DNA from: Sulfuriferula plumbiphila
GTDB taxonomy: Bacteria; Pseudomonadota; Gammaproteobacteria; Burkholderiales; Sulfuriferulaceae
Assembly: GCF_009938015.1 (NCBI RefSeq)
Contig: NZ_AP021884.1
Location: 620,001 to 684,000, forward strand
Direction: 5' to 3'
DNA: 64,000 nt
The stretch's first letter is position 1. Each line of letters begins with the position of its first letter. The notes under the pieces were generated by a model. That model did no database searches. It had not been told where the DNA came from and saw nothing but the letters and a program-made list of their open reading frames with translations. The translations under genes and the position numbers were made by a program. Shown in pieces: positions 17,510 through 25,124 of the stretch.

Positions 17510-19225
17510 ATGGCTGCTACCATTGCTAATGCCGGCCTGACCGGTTTGGCGCGCGCGCTGGTTCACGAAAAATGGCTCTCCGAGCCGGAGGCGGAGGCAT
17601 TGGCCAAGCAGGCTGCGAGCATGGGCGAGGGGTTCGTCACCCAACTGATCAACGTCAAAAAAATCAAGCCAGTGCAAATTGCCGAATTCGCTGCTGCGCA
17701 ATTTGGTTTCCCGTATTTTGATCTGATGGCACTTGACCTTGAGGTCTTGCCGAAAAGCCTGCTTGATCCCAAGCTGGTGCAAAAACGTCGTGTGCTTGCC
17801 CTCTATCAGCGCGGCAACCGGCTGTCGGTTGCAGTATCTGATCCTACCAATCTGCTGGCCATTGACGAGGTCAAGTTCCAGACCAACCTCGGCGTGGATA
17901 TTGTGGTGGTGGAGGATGACAAGCTCGGCAAGCTGATCGAGCAGTTCAGCGAGGGTAGTGCCAGCGTACTGGACAGCCTCGATAGTGAAGATATCGATCT
18001 GGAGTTTGCCGACGACGATGCGCTGGCCAAAGTGGACGAAGCGGCCAGTACGGATATTGACGATGCGCCCATCGTCCGTTACCTGCAAAAAATCCTGCTG
18101 GATGCGATCAACACCGGCGTATCCGATATTCACTTTGAGCCATTCGAAAAATTTTATCGCATCCGTTATCGCCTGGACGGACAGCTTTATGAAGTAGCCC
18201 AGCCACCGATAGCTATCAAGGAGAAAATCTCTTCGCGCATCAAGGTGATCTCCAAACTCGATATTGCCGAAAAACGTGTGCCGCAGGACGGGCGCATGAA
18301 GCTGGTGCTGTCCAAGAACCGCGCCATCGATTTCCGGGTGAGTTCGCTGCCCACGCTGTATGGCGAAAAAATCGTGATGCGAATTCTCGACCCGGCCAGT
18401 GCACAGCTCGGTATCGATGCGCTGGGCTACGACCCGGATCAAAGAGAGTTGTTGCTCAATGCCGTGCAGCGCCCCTATGGCATGGTACTGGTAACCGGCC
18501 CCACCGGTAGTGGTAAAACCGTGTCGCTCTACACCTGCCTGAATATCCTCAACAAGCCGGGGGTCAACATCTCCACGGCTGAAGATCCGGCGGAAATCAA
18601 CCTGCCCGGCATCAATCAAGTCAACGTCAACGACAAGGCCGGACTGACCTTCGCTGCCGCGCTGCGTGCCTTCCTGCGCCAGGATCCGGACATCATCATG
18701 GTGGGCGAGATTCGCGACCTGGAGACCGCGGATATTTCCATCAAGGCCGCGCAAACCGGGCATATGGTGCTCTCCACCCTGCACACCAACGATGCGCCTT
18801 CCACGCTCACGCGCCTGATGAATATGGGCGTAGCGCCGTTCAATATTGCCTCCAGTGTGATCATGATTACCGCTCAGCGTCTGGCGCGGCGACTGTGCAG
18901 CTGCAAGCAGCCGGCTATCATTCCCAGGGAAGCGCTGCTGCGCGCCGGCTTCAGGGAGGAAGACCTGGACGGTAGTTGGCAGCCATATCGTGCGGTGGGC
19001 TGCGAGCTATGCAAAAATACCGGCTACAAGGGGCGGGTAGGCATCTACCAGGTAATGCCGATTACTGAAGAGATGACCCGCATCATCATGAAAAACGGCA
19101 ACGCCATCGATATTGCAGACCAGGCGCGGCGTGAGGGTGTGCGCGATTTGCGTCAGGCCGGATTGCTCAAGGTCAAAGCCGGAATGACTTCGCTGGAAGA
19201 AGTTGAAGCCGTAACCAATGAATAG
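17510..19225 (+). CDS. pilB: Type IV pilus assembly ATPase PilB
   Basis: Cytoplasmic hexameric ATPase that powers pilus extension. The 571-residue protein has an N-terminal MshE/GspE N-type domain (about 1-160). The Walker A motif is LVTGPTGSGKTVSLYTC near 325-341, and the Asp and Walker B boxes are in IIMVGEIRDLETADI. His boxes follow in QTGHMVLSTLHTNDAPSTL. A late zinc site has RRLCSCK and CELCKNTGYKGR, with all four cysteines present. It starts MAATIANAGLTGLARALVHE. It leads the pilB-pilC-pilD-coaE-zapD group. Confidence 0.97.
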   Translation: MAATIANAGLTGLARALVHEKWLSEPEAEALAKQAASMGEGFVTQLINVKKIKPVQIAEFAAAQFGFPYFDLMALDLEVLPKSLLDPKLVQKRRVLALYQRGNRLSVAVSDPTNLLAIDEVKFQTNLGVDIVVVEDDKLGKLIEQFSEGSASVLDSLDSEDIDLEFADDDALAKVDEAASTDIDDAPIVRYLQKILLDAINTGVSDIHFEPFEKFYRIRYRLDGQLYEVAQPPIAIKEKISSRIKVISKLDIAEKRVPQDGRMKLVLSKNRAIDFRVSSLPTLYGEKIVMRILDPASAQLGIDALGYDPDQRELLLNAVQRPYGMVLVTGPTGSGKTVSLYTCLNILNKPGVNISTAEDPAEINLPGINQVNVNDKAGLTFAAALRAFLRQDPDIIMVGEIRDLETADISIKAAQTGHMVLSTLHTNDAPSTLTRLMNMGVAPFNIASSVIMITAQRLARRLCSCKQPAIIPREALLRAGFREEDLDGSWQPYRAVGCELCKNTGYKGRVGIYQVMPITEEMTRIIMKNGNAIDIADQARREGVRDLRQAGLLKVKAGMTSLEEVEAVTNE

Positions 19226-19473
19226 ATAAATAAAGTTAGGGCGTAACGGGTCGTTAAAGGCTTAACCCGGATAATTCCATAATAAATTGGCGCGTCTTTG
19301 CCTGATATGAAAACCTTGTTCAGCCGGCGCATGAATCACCGCCCATGTCTGCACAGGATTCCGTATTGAATATTTTATTGCGTGCCCATTCTAAGTTTTA
19401 ATCAGTCACGCGAATTTATGACATTTCCAGATATGAATCTGAATTTATCCCTAGCTGGTACGCGGAGCCCGAT

Positions 19474-20703
19474 ATGGCAGTAGCAAGAACAACAGCAACG
19501 CTCAAAAAAGACATTCCGTTCGTGTGGGAGGGGGTGGACAAAAAAGGCAAAAAAGTCAAAGGTGAGATGAACGCCGGCGGCGAGGCTGTGGTCAATGCAA
19601 CCCTGCGCCGCCAGGGTATTACCGTCACCAAGGTAAAAAAACAGAGCAGTTTCGGGCGCAGCAAGAAAATCACTGAAAAAGATGTGGCGCTGTTCACACG
19701 CCAGCTTGCCACGATGATGAAATCGGGCGTGCCGCTGCTGCAATCGTTTGATATTGTGTCGCGCGGGCATGCCAATCCTGCCGTGCAAAAGCTCCTGATT
19801 GACATCAAAAGCAATATTGAAACCGGCAGCAGCATGAGCCAGGCATTTGCCAAACATCCCTTGTATTTTGACCAGCTCTACATCAATCTGGTGAACGCGG
19901 GTGAACAGGCCGGCATTCTGGACAGCGTGCTCGACCGGTTGGCTACTTACAAGGAAAAAATCCTCGCCATCAAAGGCAAGATCAAGTCTGCGTTGTTTTA
20001 TCCGTCGGCTGTGCTGGTGGTGGCATTCATCATCACCGCAGTCATCATGCTGTTCGTGATTCCCGCGTTTAAAGAGCTGTTCAGCAGTTTTGGTGCCGAC
20101 CTGCCGGCACCCACTCTGGTCATGATGAAAATATCCGATATTTTCGTGGCCTACTGGTGGTTGATATTTGGTGTGATAGGCGGCGGGTTCTGGTTCTTCT
20201 TCTATACCTGGAAGCGTTCCAGAAAAATGCAGGCAGTGATGGATCGAGCCATGCTCAAACTACCCATTTTCGGTCCGTTGATTGAGAAAGCAGCCATCGC
20301 GCGCTGGACGCGCACCCTGTCCACCATGTTCGCAGCGGGTGTGCCGCTGGTGGACGCATTGACTTCGGTTGCAGGCGCAGCGGGCAATCATGTGTTTTAT
20401 GAAGCGACGCAAAAGATTCGGGCCGAAGTGAGCACCGGTACCAGCCTGACCGTGGCCATGCAGAACAGCGGCATTTTCCCCAACATGGTGCAGCAGATGG
20501 TGTCTATTGGCGAAGAATCCGGCGCGCTCGATTCGATGCTGGGCAAGGTGGCAGATTTCTTCGAACGTGAGGTGGACGATGCGGTGGACTCCCTCTCCAG
20601 CCTGATGGAGCCGATCATCATGGTGGTATTGGGCACGCTGATTGGCGGCATGGTAATTGCCATGTATTTGCCTATTTTCAAAATGGGCAGCGTGGTCGGT
20701 TAA
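19474..20703 (+). CDS. pilC: Type IV pilus inner-membrane platform protein PilC
   Basis: Polytopic platform protein that couples PilB to pilin assembly. The 409-residue product has the N-terminal cytoplasmic PilC motif (FVWEGVDKKGKKVKGEM) and two T2SSF domains (about 75-200 and 275-400). Three membrane helices include FYPSAVLVVAFIITAVIMLF and the C-terminal IIMVVLGTLIGGMVIAMYLP. A 248-base gap after pilB is longer than usual for this pair; TTGAAT at 19366 with a weak -10 (TTCTAA, 19389) could give pilC its own promoter, but this is uncertain. Confidence 0.97.
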   Translation: MAVARTTATLKKDIPFVWEGVDKKGKKVKGEMNAGGEAVVNATLRRQGITVTKVKKQSSFGRSKKITEKDVALFTRQLATMMKSGVPLLQSFDIVSRGHANPAVQKLLIDIKSNIETGSSMSQAFAKHPLYFDQLYINLVNAGEQAGILDSVLDRLATYKEKILAIKGKIKSALFYPSAVLVVAFIITAVIMLFVIPAFKELFSSFGADLPAPTLVMMKISDIFVAYWWLIFGVIGGGFWFFFYTWKRSRKMQAVMDRAMLKLPIFGPLIEKAAIARWTRTLSTMFAAGVPLVDALTSVAGAAGNHVFYEATQKIRAEVSTGTSLTVAMQNSGIFPNMVQQMVSIGEESGALDSMLGKVADFFEREVDDAVDSLSSLMEPIIMVVLGTLIGGMVIAMYLPIFKMGSVVG

Positions 20704-20736
20704 CTCCGGGCTTCGCCATTCCAGGAGCCGATAATC

Positions 20737-21606
20737 ATGTCCTTGTCCTTCACCGCGCTGCTGGGCGCTGCTGACCCGCAGCTGTTTGCCATGCTGTGTG
20801 GCGTACTCGGTCTGCTGGTCGGCAGCTTTCTGAATGTCGTCATCCACCGCCTGCCAAAAATCATGGAGCGGGACTGGGGTGTCCAGTGTGCTGCGCTGAG
20901 GGGAGAAGATGCGCCGTCGGCCGCCGCATACAATCTGATGGTACCGCGTTCTGCCTGCCCGAGTTGCGGCCACCTGATTGGCGCGCTGGAAAACATCCCG
21001 GTGCTGAGTTATGTCTGGCTGCGTGGCAAGTGCGCTGGCTGCAGCGCGCATATCAGCCTGCGTTACCCGCTGGTGGAATTGCTTACCGGGCTGCTGTCCG
21101 CGTTTGCCGCCTGGCATTTCGGTTTTGGCTGGGCGGCAGCGGGTGCTTTGCTGCTGGTATGGGCACTGGTCGCGCTGACCTTTATTGATTTCGATACTCA
21201 GCTCCTGCCGGACGATATCACGCTGCCGCTGTTGTGGCTGGGGCTGCTGTTCAATCTCGGTAGTGTATTCGTGCCGCTGGACCAGGCGGTAGTCGGGGCA
21301 ATGATGGGCTATATGGTGCTATGGAGTATTTACTGGCTATTCAAGCTGGTCACCGGCAAAGAGGGCATGGGCTATGGCGATTTCAAATTGCTCGCCGCCA
21401 TCGGTGCCTGGCTGGGCTGGAAAATGCTGCCTCTGGTTATCCTGTTGTCATCCTTTATCGGAGCCCTTGTCGGCATTGTGCTGATCGTTCTGGCGCAGCG
21501 TGGGCGTTCGGTGCCGATTCCGTTCGGCCCTTATCTGGCGGGCGGCGGACTGGTTGCCCTGTTTTGGGGGCAGCCCATCCTGCAGGCCTACCTGGCCGGG
21601 TTTTAA
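20737..21606 (+). CDS. pilD: Prepilin peptidase / N-methyltransferase PilD
   Basis: Cleaves and N-methylates type IV prepilins (and type II secretion pseudopilins). The 289-residue membrane protein has the N-terminal DiS_P_DiS zinc site (CPSCGHLIGALENIP, then KCAGC). Catalytic aspartates are in FIDFDTQLLPDD and GYGDFKLLAAIGAW (the GxGD motif). It starts MSLSFTALLGAADPQLFAML. It lies 33 bases after pilC and 2 bases before coaE. Confidence 0.97.
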   Translation: MSLSFTALLGAADPQLFAMLCGVLGLLVGSFLNVVIHRLPKIMERDWGVQCAALRGEDAPSAAAYNLMVPRSACPSCGHLIGALENIPVLSYVWLRGKCAGCSAHISLRYPLVELLTGLLSAFAAWHFGFGWAAAGALLLVWALVALTFIDFDTQLLPDDITLPLLWLGLLFNLGSVFVPLDQAVVGAMMGYMVLWSIYWLFKLVTGKEGMGYGDFKLLAAIGAWLGWKMLPLVILLSSFIGALVGIVLIVLAQRGRSVPIPFGPYLAGGGLVALFWGQPILQAYLAGF

Positions 21607-21608
21607 GC

Positions 21609-22211
21609 ATGGGTTTGTGCGTGGGATTGACCGGCGGCATTGGGTCCGGCAAAACCAGTGTGAGTCGGTTATTTGCTGAACTTGGCGCCGGCGTGGTGGA
21701 TACCGATGAGATTTCGCATGAACTGACTGCCCCGGATGGTGCGGCGATGGCGGCAATCAGACTTGCATTCGGCGATCAGTTTGTCACTGCCGACGGCGCC
21801 CTCAATCGGGCTGCGATGCGTGCGCTGATATTCGCCGACAGCACTGCCAAAGCACAGCTTGAAGCTATTCTCCACCCCATGATTCAGGCTCGTGCGTTGA
21901 TGGCCATAGCGCAATCAAGCGCGCCGTATACAGTGCTGGTGGTGCCGCTGCTGCTGGAAACAGGCAACTACCAGGGGAGGGCCAAGCGGGTACTGGTGGT
22001 GGACTGCGACGAGCGATTGCAAATCGCACGCACCATGCAGCGCGCCGCACTGACCGAGGAGCAGGTGCGTGCCATCATGGCCAGCCAGCTGCCGCGCAAG
22101 GTGCGACTGGCAGGAGCGGACGACATTATTGTCAATAATGGTGGCCTGGATGATTTGTGCCAGCAGGTCCAGACACTGCATCAAGCCTATCTTGCACTTG
22201 CGAAAAGCTGA
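21609..22211 (+). CDS. coaE: Dephospho-CoA kinase
   Basis: Phosphorylates dephospho-CoA in the last step of CoA synthesis. The 200-residue product starts MGLCVGLTGGIGSGKTSVSR, with the P-loop at the N-terminus. It contains the family motifs VVDTDEISHELTAPDG and PLLLETG; VVDCDERLQIARTMQR ends the lid region. ATG 21609 is two bases after the pilD stop, so coupling is likely. The frame is open further upstream, but those codons overlap pilD. Confidence 0.95.
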   Translation: MGLCVGLTGGIGSGKTSVSRLFAELGAGVVDTDEISHELTAPDGAAMAAIRLAFGDQFVTADGALNRAAMRALIFADSTAKAQLEAILHPMIQARALMAIAQSSAPYTVLVVPLLLETGNYQGRAKRVLVVDCDERLQIARTMQRAALTEEQVRAIMASQLPRKVRLAGADDIIVNNGGLDDLCQQVQTLHQAYLALAKS

Positions 22212-22261
22212 GCGAGCGTTCTCATCCTTCGCCTGAATAATGTTTGCCAACTCAATCTTTA

Positions 22262-22363
22262 TCAGTCAGAATCGGCCCAGTCAAACACTTCAATGACACG
22301 GGTTGGCGTGTACTGATCCCCTCGTTCATAGCTAAGAGGCGTGCAGGTTGTGAGTCTTTCCAT
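22262..22363 (-). CDS. Candidate small ORF, antisense in the coaE-zapD gap
   Basis: A 33-codon frame beginning MERLTTCTPLSYERGDQY and ending EVFDWADSD, with a purine-rich AAAGGAAGG immediately before the ATG. The Shine-Dalgarno spacing is shorter than ideal. I recognise no family. It faces against the operon in the 182-base space between coaE and zapD. It may be a remnant or chance. Confidence 0.25.
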   Translation of the reverse strand: MERLTTCTPLSYERGDQYTPTRVIEVFDWADSD

Positions 22364-22393
22364 CCTTCCTTTTGATTTTTTCCGGATGCAGCG

Positions 22394-23146
22394 GTGATCT
22401 GTTACGAATATCCCCTGAGCGAGCGTGTGCGTACCCTGCTGCGGCTGGAGGATATGTTTGACAAGGTGCGCTATTTCGCCGCCCAGGAAGACAGTCAGCA
22501 ACACCACGCGGCACTGCTGGCGCTGTTTGAAATTCTCGAAGTGGCCAGTCGCGCCGATCTCAAATCCGATCTGCTCCAGGAGCTTGAACGCCAGCGCCAG
22601 GGGCTGGAGCTATTGCGCAGCAATCCTGCAATTTCCGAGCAGCGGCTAAACCAGGTACTGGCCGAGATCGCCCGCTGCATGGCTAATATCCACGGCATTC
22701 CCGGCAAGCTTGGCCAGCACCTGCGCGACAACGAATGGCTGATGGCGATCAAACAGCGCACCAATATTCCCGGTGGTGCCTGCGAGTTTGACCTGCCAGC
22801 GTATCACTACTGGCTGCACCTGCCCGTGGTACGCCGTCAGGATGAGATCGGTGAATGGCTCACCCCGATGTTGCCGATTTATGATGGTTTGAGCGTGGTG
22901 CTCAAACTGCTGCGCGAGAGTGGCAAGCCTACCCATCATATTGCTTTCGCCGGTGCCTATCAGCAAATGCTGGCGGGTAAGAGCGCGCAGATGTTGCGCA
23001 TCAATCTGCGTCGCGAGCTGCCTTGCGCACCAGAAATCAGCGCGAATAAATATGCACTCAATATTCGCTTCATGTCGCTAGGCAAAGGCCGTCCACGCTT
23101 GTGCGAGAGCGATATCGAGTTTGAACTGACGTTTTGTAATCTGTAG
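22394..23146 (+). CDS. zapD: Cell division protein ZapD
   Basis: Cross-links FtsZ filaments at the division ring. The 250-residue product begins ICYEYPLSERVRTLLRLED, the family's signature N-terminus, and continues with a helical domain and a beta-rich C-terminal domain ending ESDIEFELTFCNL. The start is GTG 22394. The coaE-zapD order is conserved in beta- and gammaproteobacteria; yacG, normally the next gene, is displaced here by about 2 kb of inserted DNA. Confidence 0.96.
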   Translation: MICYEYPLSERVRTLLRLEDMFDKVRYFAAQEDSQQHHAALLALFEILEVASRADLKSDLLQELERQRQGLELLRSNPAISEQRLNQVLAEIARCMANIHGIPGKLGQHLRDNEWLMAIKQRTNIPGGACEFDLPAYHYWLHLPVVRRQDEIGEWLTPMLPIYDGLSVVLKLLRESGKPTHHIAFAGAYQQMLAGKSAQMLRINLRRELPCAPEISANKYALNIRFMSLGKGRPRLCESDIEFELTFCNL

Positions 23147-23190
23147 GGCTGTTTCCTACCGTCTCACGGCGTATCACAAACACCCTTAAA

Positions 23191-23214
23191 AGCCCCGCCA
23201 ATGCGGGGTTTTTT
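23191..23214 (+). terminator. Rho-independent terminator after zapD
   Basis: Stem CCCCGC/GCGGGG with loop CAAT at 23193-23208, followed by six T. It lies 45 bases beyond the zapD stop. Because yacG normally belongs to this operon, the terminator probably separates it from its original promoter. Confidence 0.85.
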
Positions 23215-23254
23215 GTTTCTTGCCGTGTCATGCGCTATCCTCGCATCAGGGGTT

Positions 23255-23289
23255 TTGTGTGTAGCTAGACTGATTCTAGCTACACACAA
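23255..23289. repeat. Perfect 15-bp inverted repeat upstream of integrase remnant
   Basis: Arms TTGTGTGTAGCTAGA and TCTAGCTACACACAA around the 5-base spacer CTGAT, 10 bases upstream of the integrase start codon. It could be the integrase operator or part of the attachment site of the lost element. GTAGCT also recurs in the direct repeats at 25030-25051 at the other end of the inserted region. Confidence 0.85.
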
Positions 23290-23299
23290 GGGGGCGATC

Positions 23300-23473
23300 A
23301 TGGCCGGCAAGCTGACAGACGTACACATCAAGAACTGGGTGAAGGCGGGGGAGGCCGTGGCGAAGTCGGACGGGGACGGCCTGACCTTCAAGCTATCGGC
23401 ATCGGGCACGGCGTCATGGACTTTGCGCTACCGTTTCAGCGGCAAGCATCGGGAGATGACCCTCAGGCGATAG
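23300..23473 (+). pseudogene. P4-type integrase N-terminal fragment (DUF4102)
   Basis: 57 codons from ATG 23300, starting MAGKLTDVHIKNWVKAGEAV and continuing SDGDGLTFKLSASGTASW, then TLRYRFSGKHREMTL. This is the arm-binding N-terminal domain of P4-type tyrosine integrases, where LxVxxxGxKxWxxRYR is typical. The frame hits TAG at 23471-23473, where the family normally continues with GRYPxxSLAxAR. All catalytic regions are absent. The break coincides with sequence that reads as the end of a different gene, so a deletion joined two genes here. Confidence 0.8.
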
Positions 23474-23511
23474 CAACCGCACTGGCGCGCGTTAAGGAGC
23501 TGGAACCATGA
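23458..23511 (+). pseudogene. Possible tail of a RelE/HigB-like toxin gene
   Basis: In the frame one base off the integrase fragment, the sequence reads DPQAIATALARVKELEP and then stops with TGA inside an ATGA overlap with the HTH gene start (23508). This resembles the C-terminal helix of phage-type RelE/HigB toxins that precede an HTH antitoxin. Only 17 codons are left, so the family assignment is tentative; the overlap supports former coupling. Confidence 0.4.
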
Positions 23512-23792
23512 AAACCTTGTCCGAAGTCAAAACCGCGCTGCTACAGGACAGCGCAACCCTAAGAGCCTATGACGCAATGGAGGCTGAATTTTCGGTGGCG
23601 CATGAACTGATAGCGGCGCGCATTCATGCCGGGTTGACGCAATCCGAAGTTGCCCTGCGCATGGGCACCACGCAATCGGTTATCGCCCGCATGGAGAGCG
23701 GGCGAACCCTGCCTTCACTGCGCACCCTGGCGCGCTATGCTCATGCTGTGGGTTACCGCGCATCGGTGAAGCTGACACCCGCTGCCGCGTAA
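23508..23792 (+). CDS. XRE-family HTH protein, probably an orphan HigA-like antitoxin
   Basis: A 94-residue protein. Residues about 35-85 form a Cro/CI helix-turn-helix (ARIHAGLTQSEVALRMGTTQ, then SVIARMESGRTLPSLRTLAR). The N-terminal part, with KTLSEVKTALLQDSATLRAY, matches the leader often seen in HigA-type antitoxins. A good GGAG lies upstream. The upstream toxin gene seems to have been deleted down to its last codons. It may therefore be an orphan antitoxin or DNA-binding regulator left by deletion of a mobile element. Confidence 0.85.
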   Translation: MKTLSEVKTALLQDSATLRAYDAMEAEFSVAHELIAARIHAGLTQSEVALRMGTTQSVIARMESGRTLPSLRTLARYAHAVGYRASVKLTPAAA

Positions 23793-23828
23793 GCGTTGAG
23801 CCGCATCAAGACTTAGAGGGGGTGTGCT

Positions 23829-23957
23829 ATGACGGAGCTATTAAGGTTTGAGCAATTTCTGGATAGAGCTATCCATGAATATCTAAGCCGCGCTCCAAAA
23901 TCGGATGTGGCAGGTAGCGTTCGTCAAGCTGGTGTAAATTTCTCCCCGGCAGGTTGA
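23829..23957 (+). CDS. Small hypothetical protein (42 aa)
   Basis: A short frame starting MTELLRFEQFLDRAIHEYLS with a strong AGAGGGGG ribosome-binding site 8 bases before the ATG. It lies 36 bases after the HTH gene on the same strand, so it may belong to the same transcript. No domain is recognised. The second half (about VAGSVRQAGVNFSPAG) looks non-globular, so truncation is possible. Confidence 0.45.
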   Translation: MTELLRFEQFLDRAIHEYLSRAPKSDVAGSVRQAGVNFSPAG

Positions 23958-24006
23958 GTAATTTCTACGCTGCCGCCGGCAAGCTCGCTGCCTCGGCACT
24001 CACATC

Positions 24007-24291
24007 GTGGATGTCCGTCATCGAATGCTGCGGCAAGCTGCCTTGATACATGGCTGGCAACCGTGGACGCACAGCACAGGTGCGCGCACACCCGAAGGCA
24101 AGGCGGTATCCAGTCGTAACGCTTTCAGGTTCACCATTCGCAAGGCTTGGCTGTTTGGCCGTTGGCTTTGTATCGAATCCAGAAAATGCCGGGCAGGGCT
24201 GCCGTACGCATCCGTTGAAGAACTAAACAACCACCGGCTAAAGCCGGTGGGTTTGAGTGGCGGACTGAAAGTCCGGATACGCGTCGCCTGA
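24007..24291 (+). pseudogene. Fragment of a conserved small protein, interrupted near the IS200-like element
   Basis: Residues near the start read ALIHGWQPWTHSTGARTPEG followed by KAVSSRNAFR. This matches a short conserved pattern (W-K-P-W-x-x-STG-x-x-TPEGKA-x-SS-x-NA) that I know from small proteins of unknown function in proteobacterial and cyanobacterial mobile regions. The usual glycine-rich ending is missing, and the frame runs on into the end hairpins of the IS200-like element. I take it as a broken gene; the first codons are uncertain (GTG 24007 or ATG 24025). Confidence 0.5.
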
Positions 24292-24800
24292 ACGACGCGT
24301 CTTAATCGGGTTCCATTTTGAAATCATCGTTCGGTCTCGGCTCAAAGTGATGTTCCAAATACTGCTCTATCATTTCTTCCGTCATCTGGCCTACCGTGGC
24401 ACAGAAGTACCCTCTTGCCCAGAAATGCCGACCCCAATATTTCTTTTTCAGGTGCGGAAACTCTTCGAACAGCTTGCTCGATGTGCGCCCCTTGATCCGC
24501 CTCATGATTTCGCTCGGCGCCATGGTCGGCGGACAACTGCCCAGTATGTGCACGTGATCCTTGCTCACCACACCCTTTACTATCCTGATCTCAAAGGCTT
24601 CGCAGGTCTCTCTCACCAGTTCTCGAACTCGCTCCGCAACCTCTCCGCTCAGCACTTTGTAGCGGTACTTCGTTACCCATACAAAGTGGTACTCTATTTG
24701 AAATACCGTATGACTGCCGTATCTGTATTCCACGCCGCACCTCCTTTCGTGCAGCCTATTCTCGCAGCTAAAGCTGACCGGCTAAAGCCGGTGGTTTAAA
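24226..24800 (-). mobile_element. IS200-type insertion sequence (single tnpA, palindromic ends)
   Basis: One Y1 transposase gene flanked by near-identical hairpins: CCACCGGC-TAAA-GCCGGTGG at 24231-24250 and ACCGGC-TAAA-GCCGGT at 24777-24792. Additional stems lie just inside each end: CAGC/GCTG (24765-24776) on the right, and CGGACT/AGTCCG plus ACGCGTCG/CGACGCGT (24260-24299) on the left. No terminal inverted repeats or target duplication are seen, as expected for the IS200/IS605 family. Exact ends are estimates. Confidence 0.8.
24302..24733 (-). CDS. tnpA: IS200/IS605-family transposase TnpA
   Basis: Single-strand transposase of the HUH type. The 143-residue product has the HUH pair in SKDHVHILGSCPP and the nucleophilic Tyr in EEMIEQYLEHHFEP. 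It starts MEYRYGSHTVFQIEYHFVWV and continues with VTKYRYKVL, typical of TnpA. Length is normal and the frame intact, so it may be active. The element carries no tnpB. The IS200-type N-terminus argues against a REP-associated RAYT protein, although the end hairpins look REP-like. Confidence 0.93.
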   Translation of the reverse strand: MEYRYGSHTVFQIEYHFVWVTKYRYKVLSGEVAERVRELVRETCEAFEIRIVKGVVSKDHVHILGSCPPTMAPSEIMRRIKGRTSSKLFEEFPHLKKKYWGRHFWARGYFCATVGQMTEEMIEQYLEHHFEPRPNDDFKMEPD

Positions 24801-25029
24801 CCTTATGATTGATAATTAATTTTATGGAAGCCAAGCGCGGTTATGCTGACAAAGGGAAAAGCTAAATATTCCGACCAGTACGCGCGCGCGTGGTTTTGAC
24901 TGCTGGGCGCGTTCTCAAAACCCCCCATGGAAGGATTATCGAAACGCCACCCCATGAAAGCGAAATTTATCGGCAATCCGTGAGTCACTGGCAGCAATCT
25001 TGGTTAAAATTGACCCCAGCGGGCATGGC

Positions 25030-25051
25030 GTGGGTAGCTAGGTGGGTAGCT
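25030..25051 (+). repeat. Direct repeat pair GTGGGTAGCT at the far end of the insertion
   Basis: Two exact copies of GTGGGTAGCT (25030-25039 and 25042-25051) separated by AG. GTGGGTA-type repeats are common beside P4-type integrase genes and attachment sites. Together with the inverted repeat at 23255-23289, which also contains GTAGCT, they may mark the two ends of the former element (inference). Confidence 0.55.
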
Positions 25052-25124
25052 GGCGCGATGCTCAAATACATAGACCCGCATGGATAGGGGATTGCAAGCC
25101 ATGTTAAAGATTACGTTTTAATCT

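Noticed and set aside
24226-24800. REP-associated tyrosine transposase (RAYT) instead of IS200
   Set aside because: The N-terminus (GSHTVFQIEYHFVWVTKYRY) and the HVHIL and EQYLEHH motifs are IS200/IS605 type; the REP-like look of the end hairpins alone is not enough.
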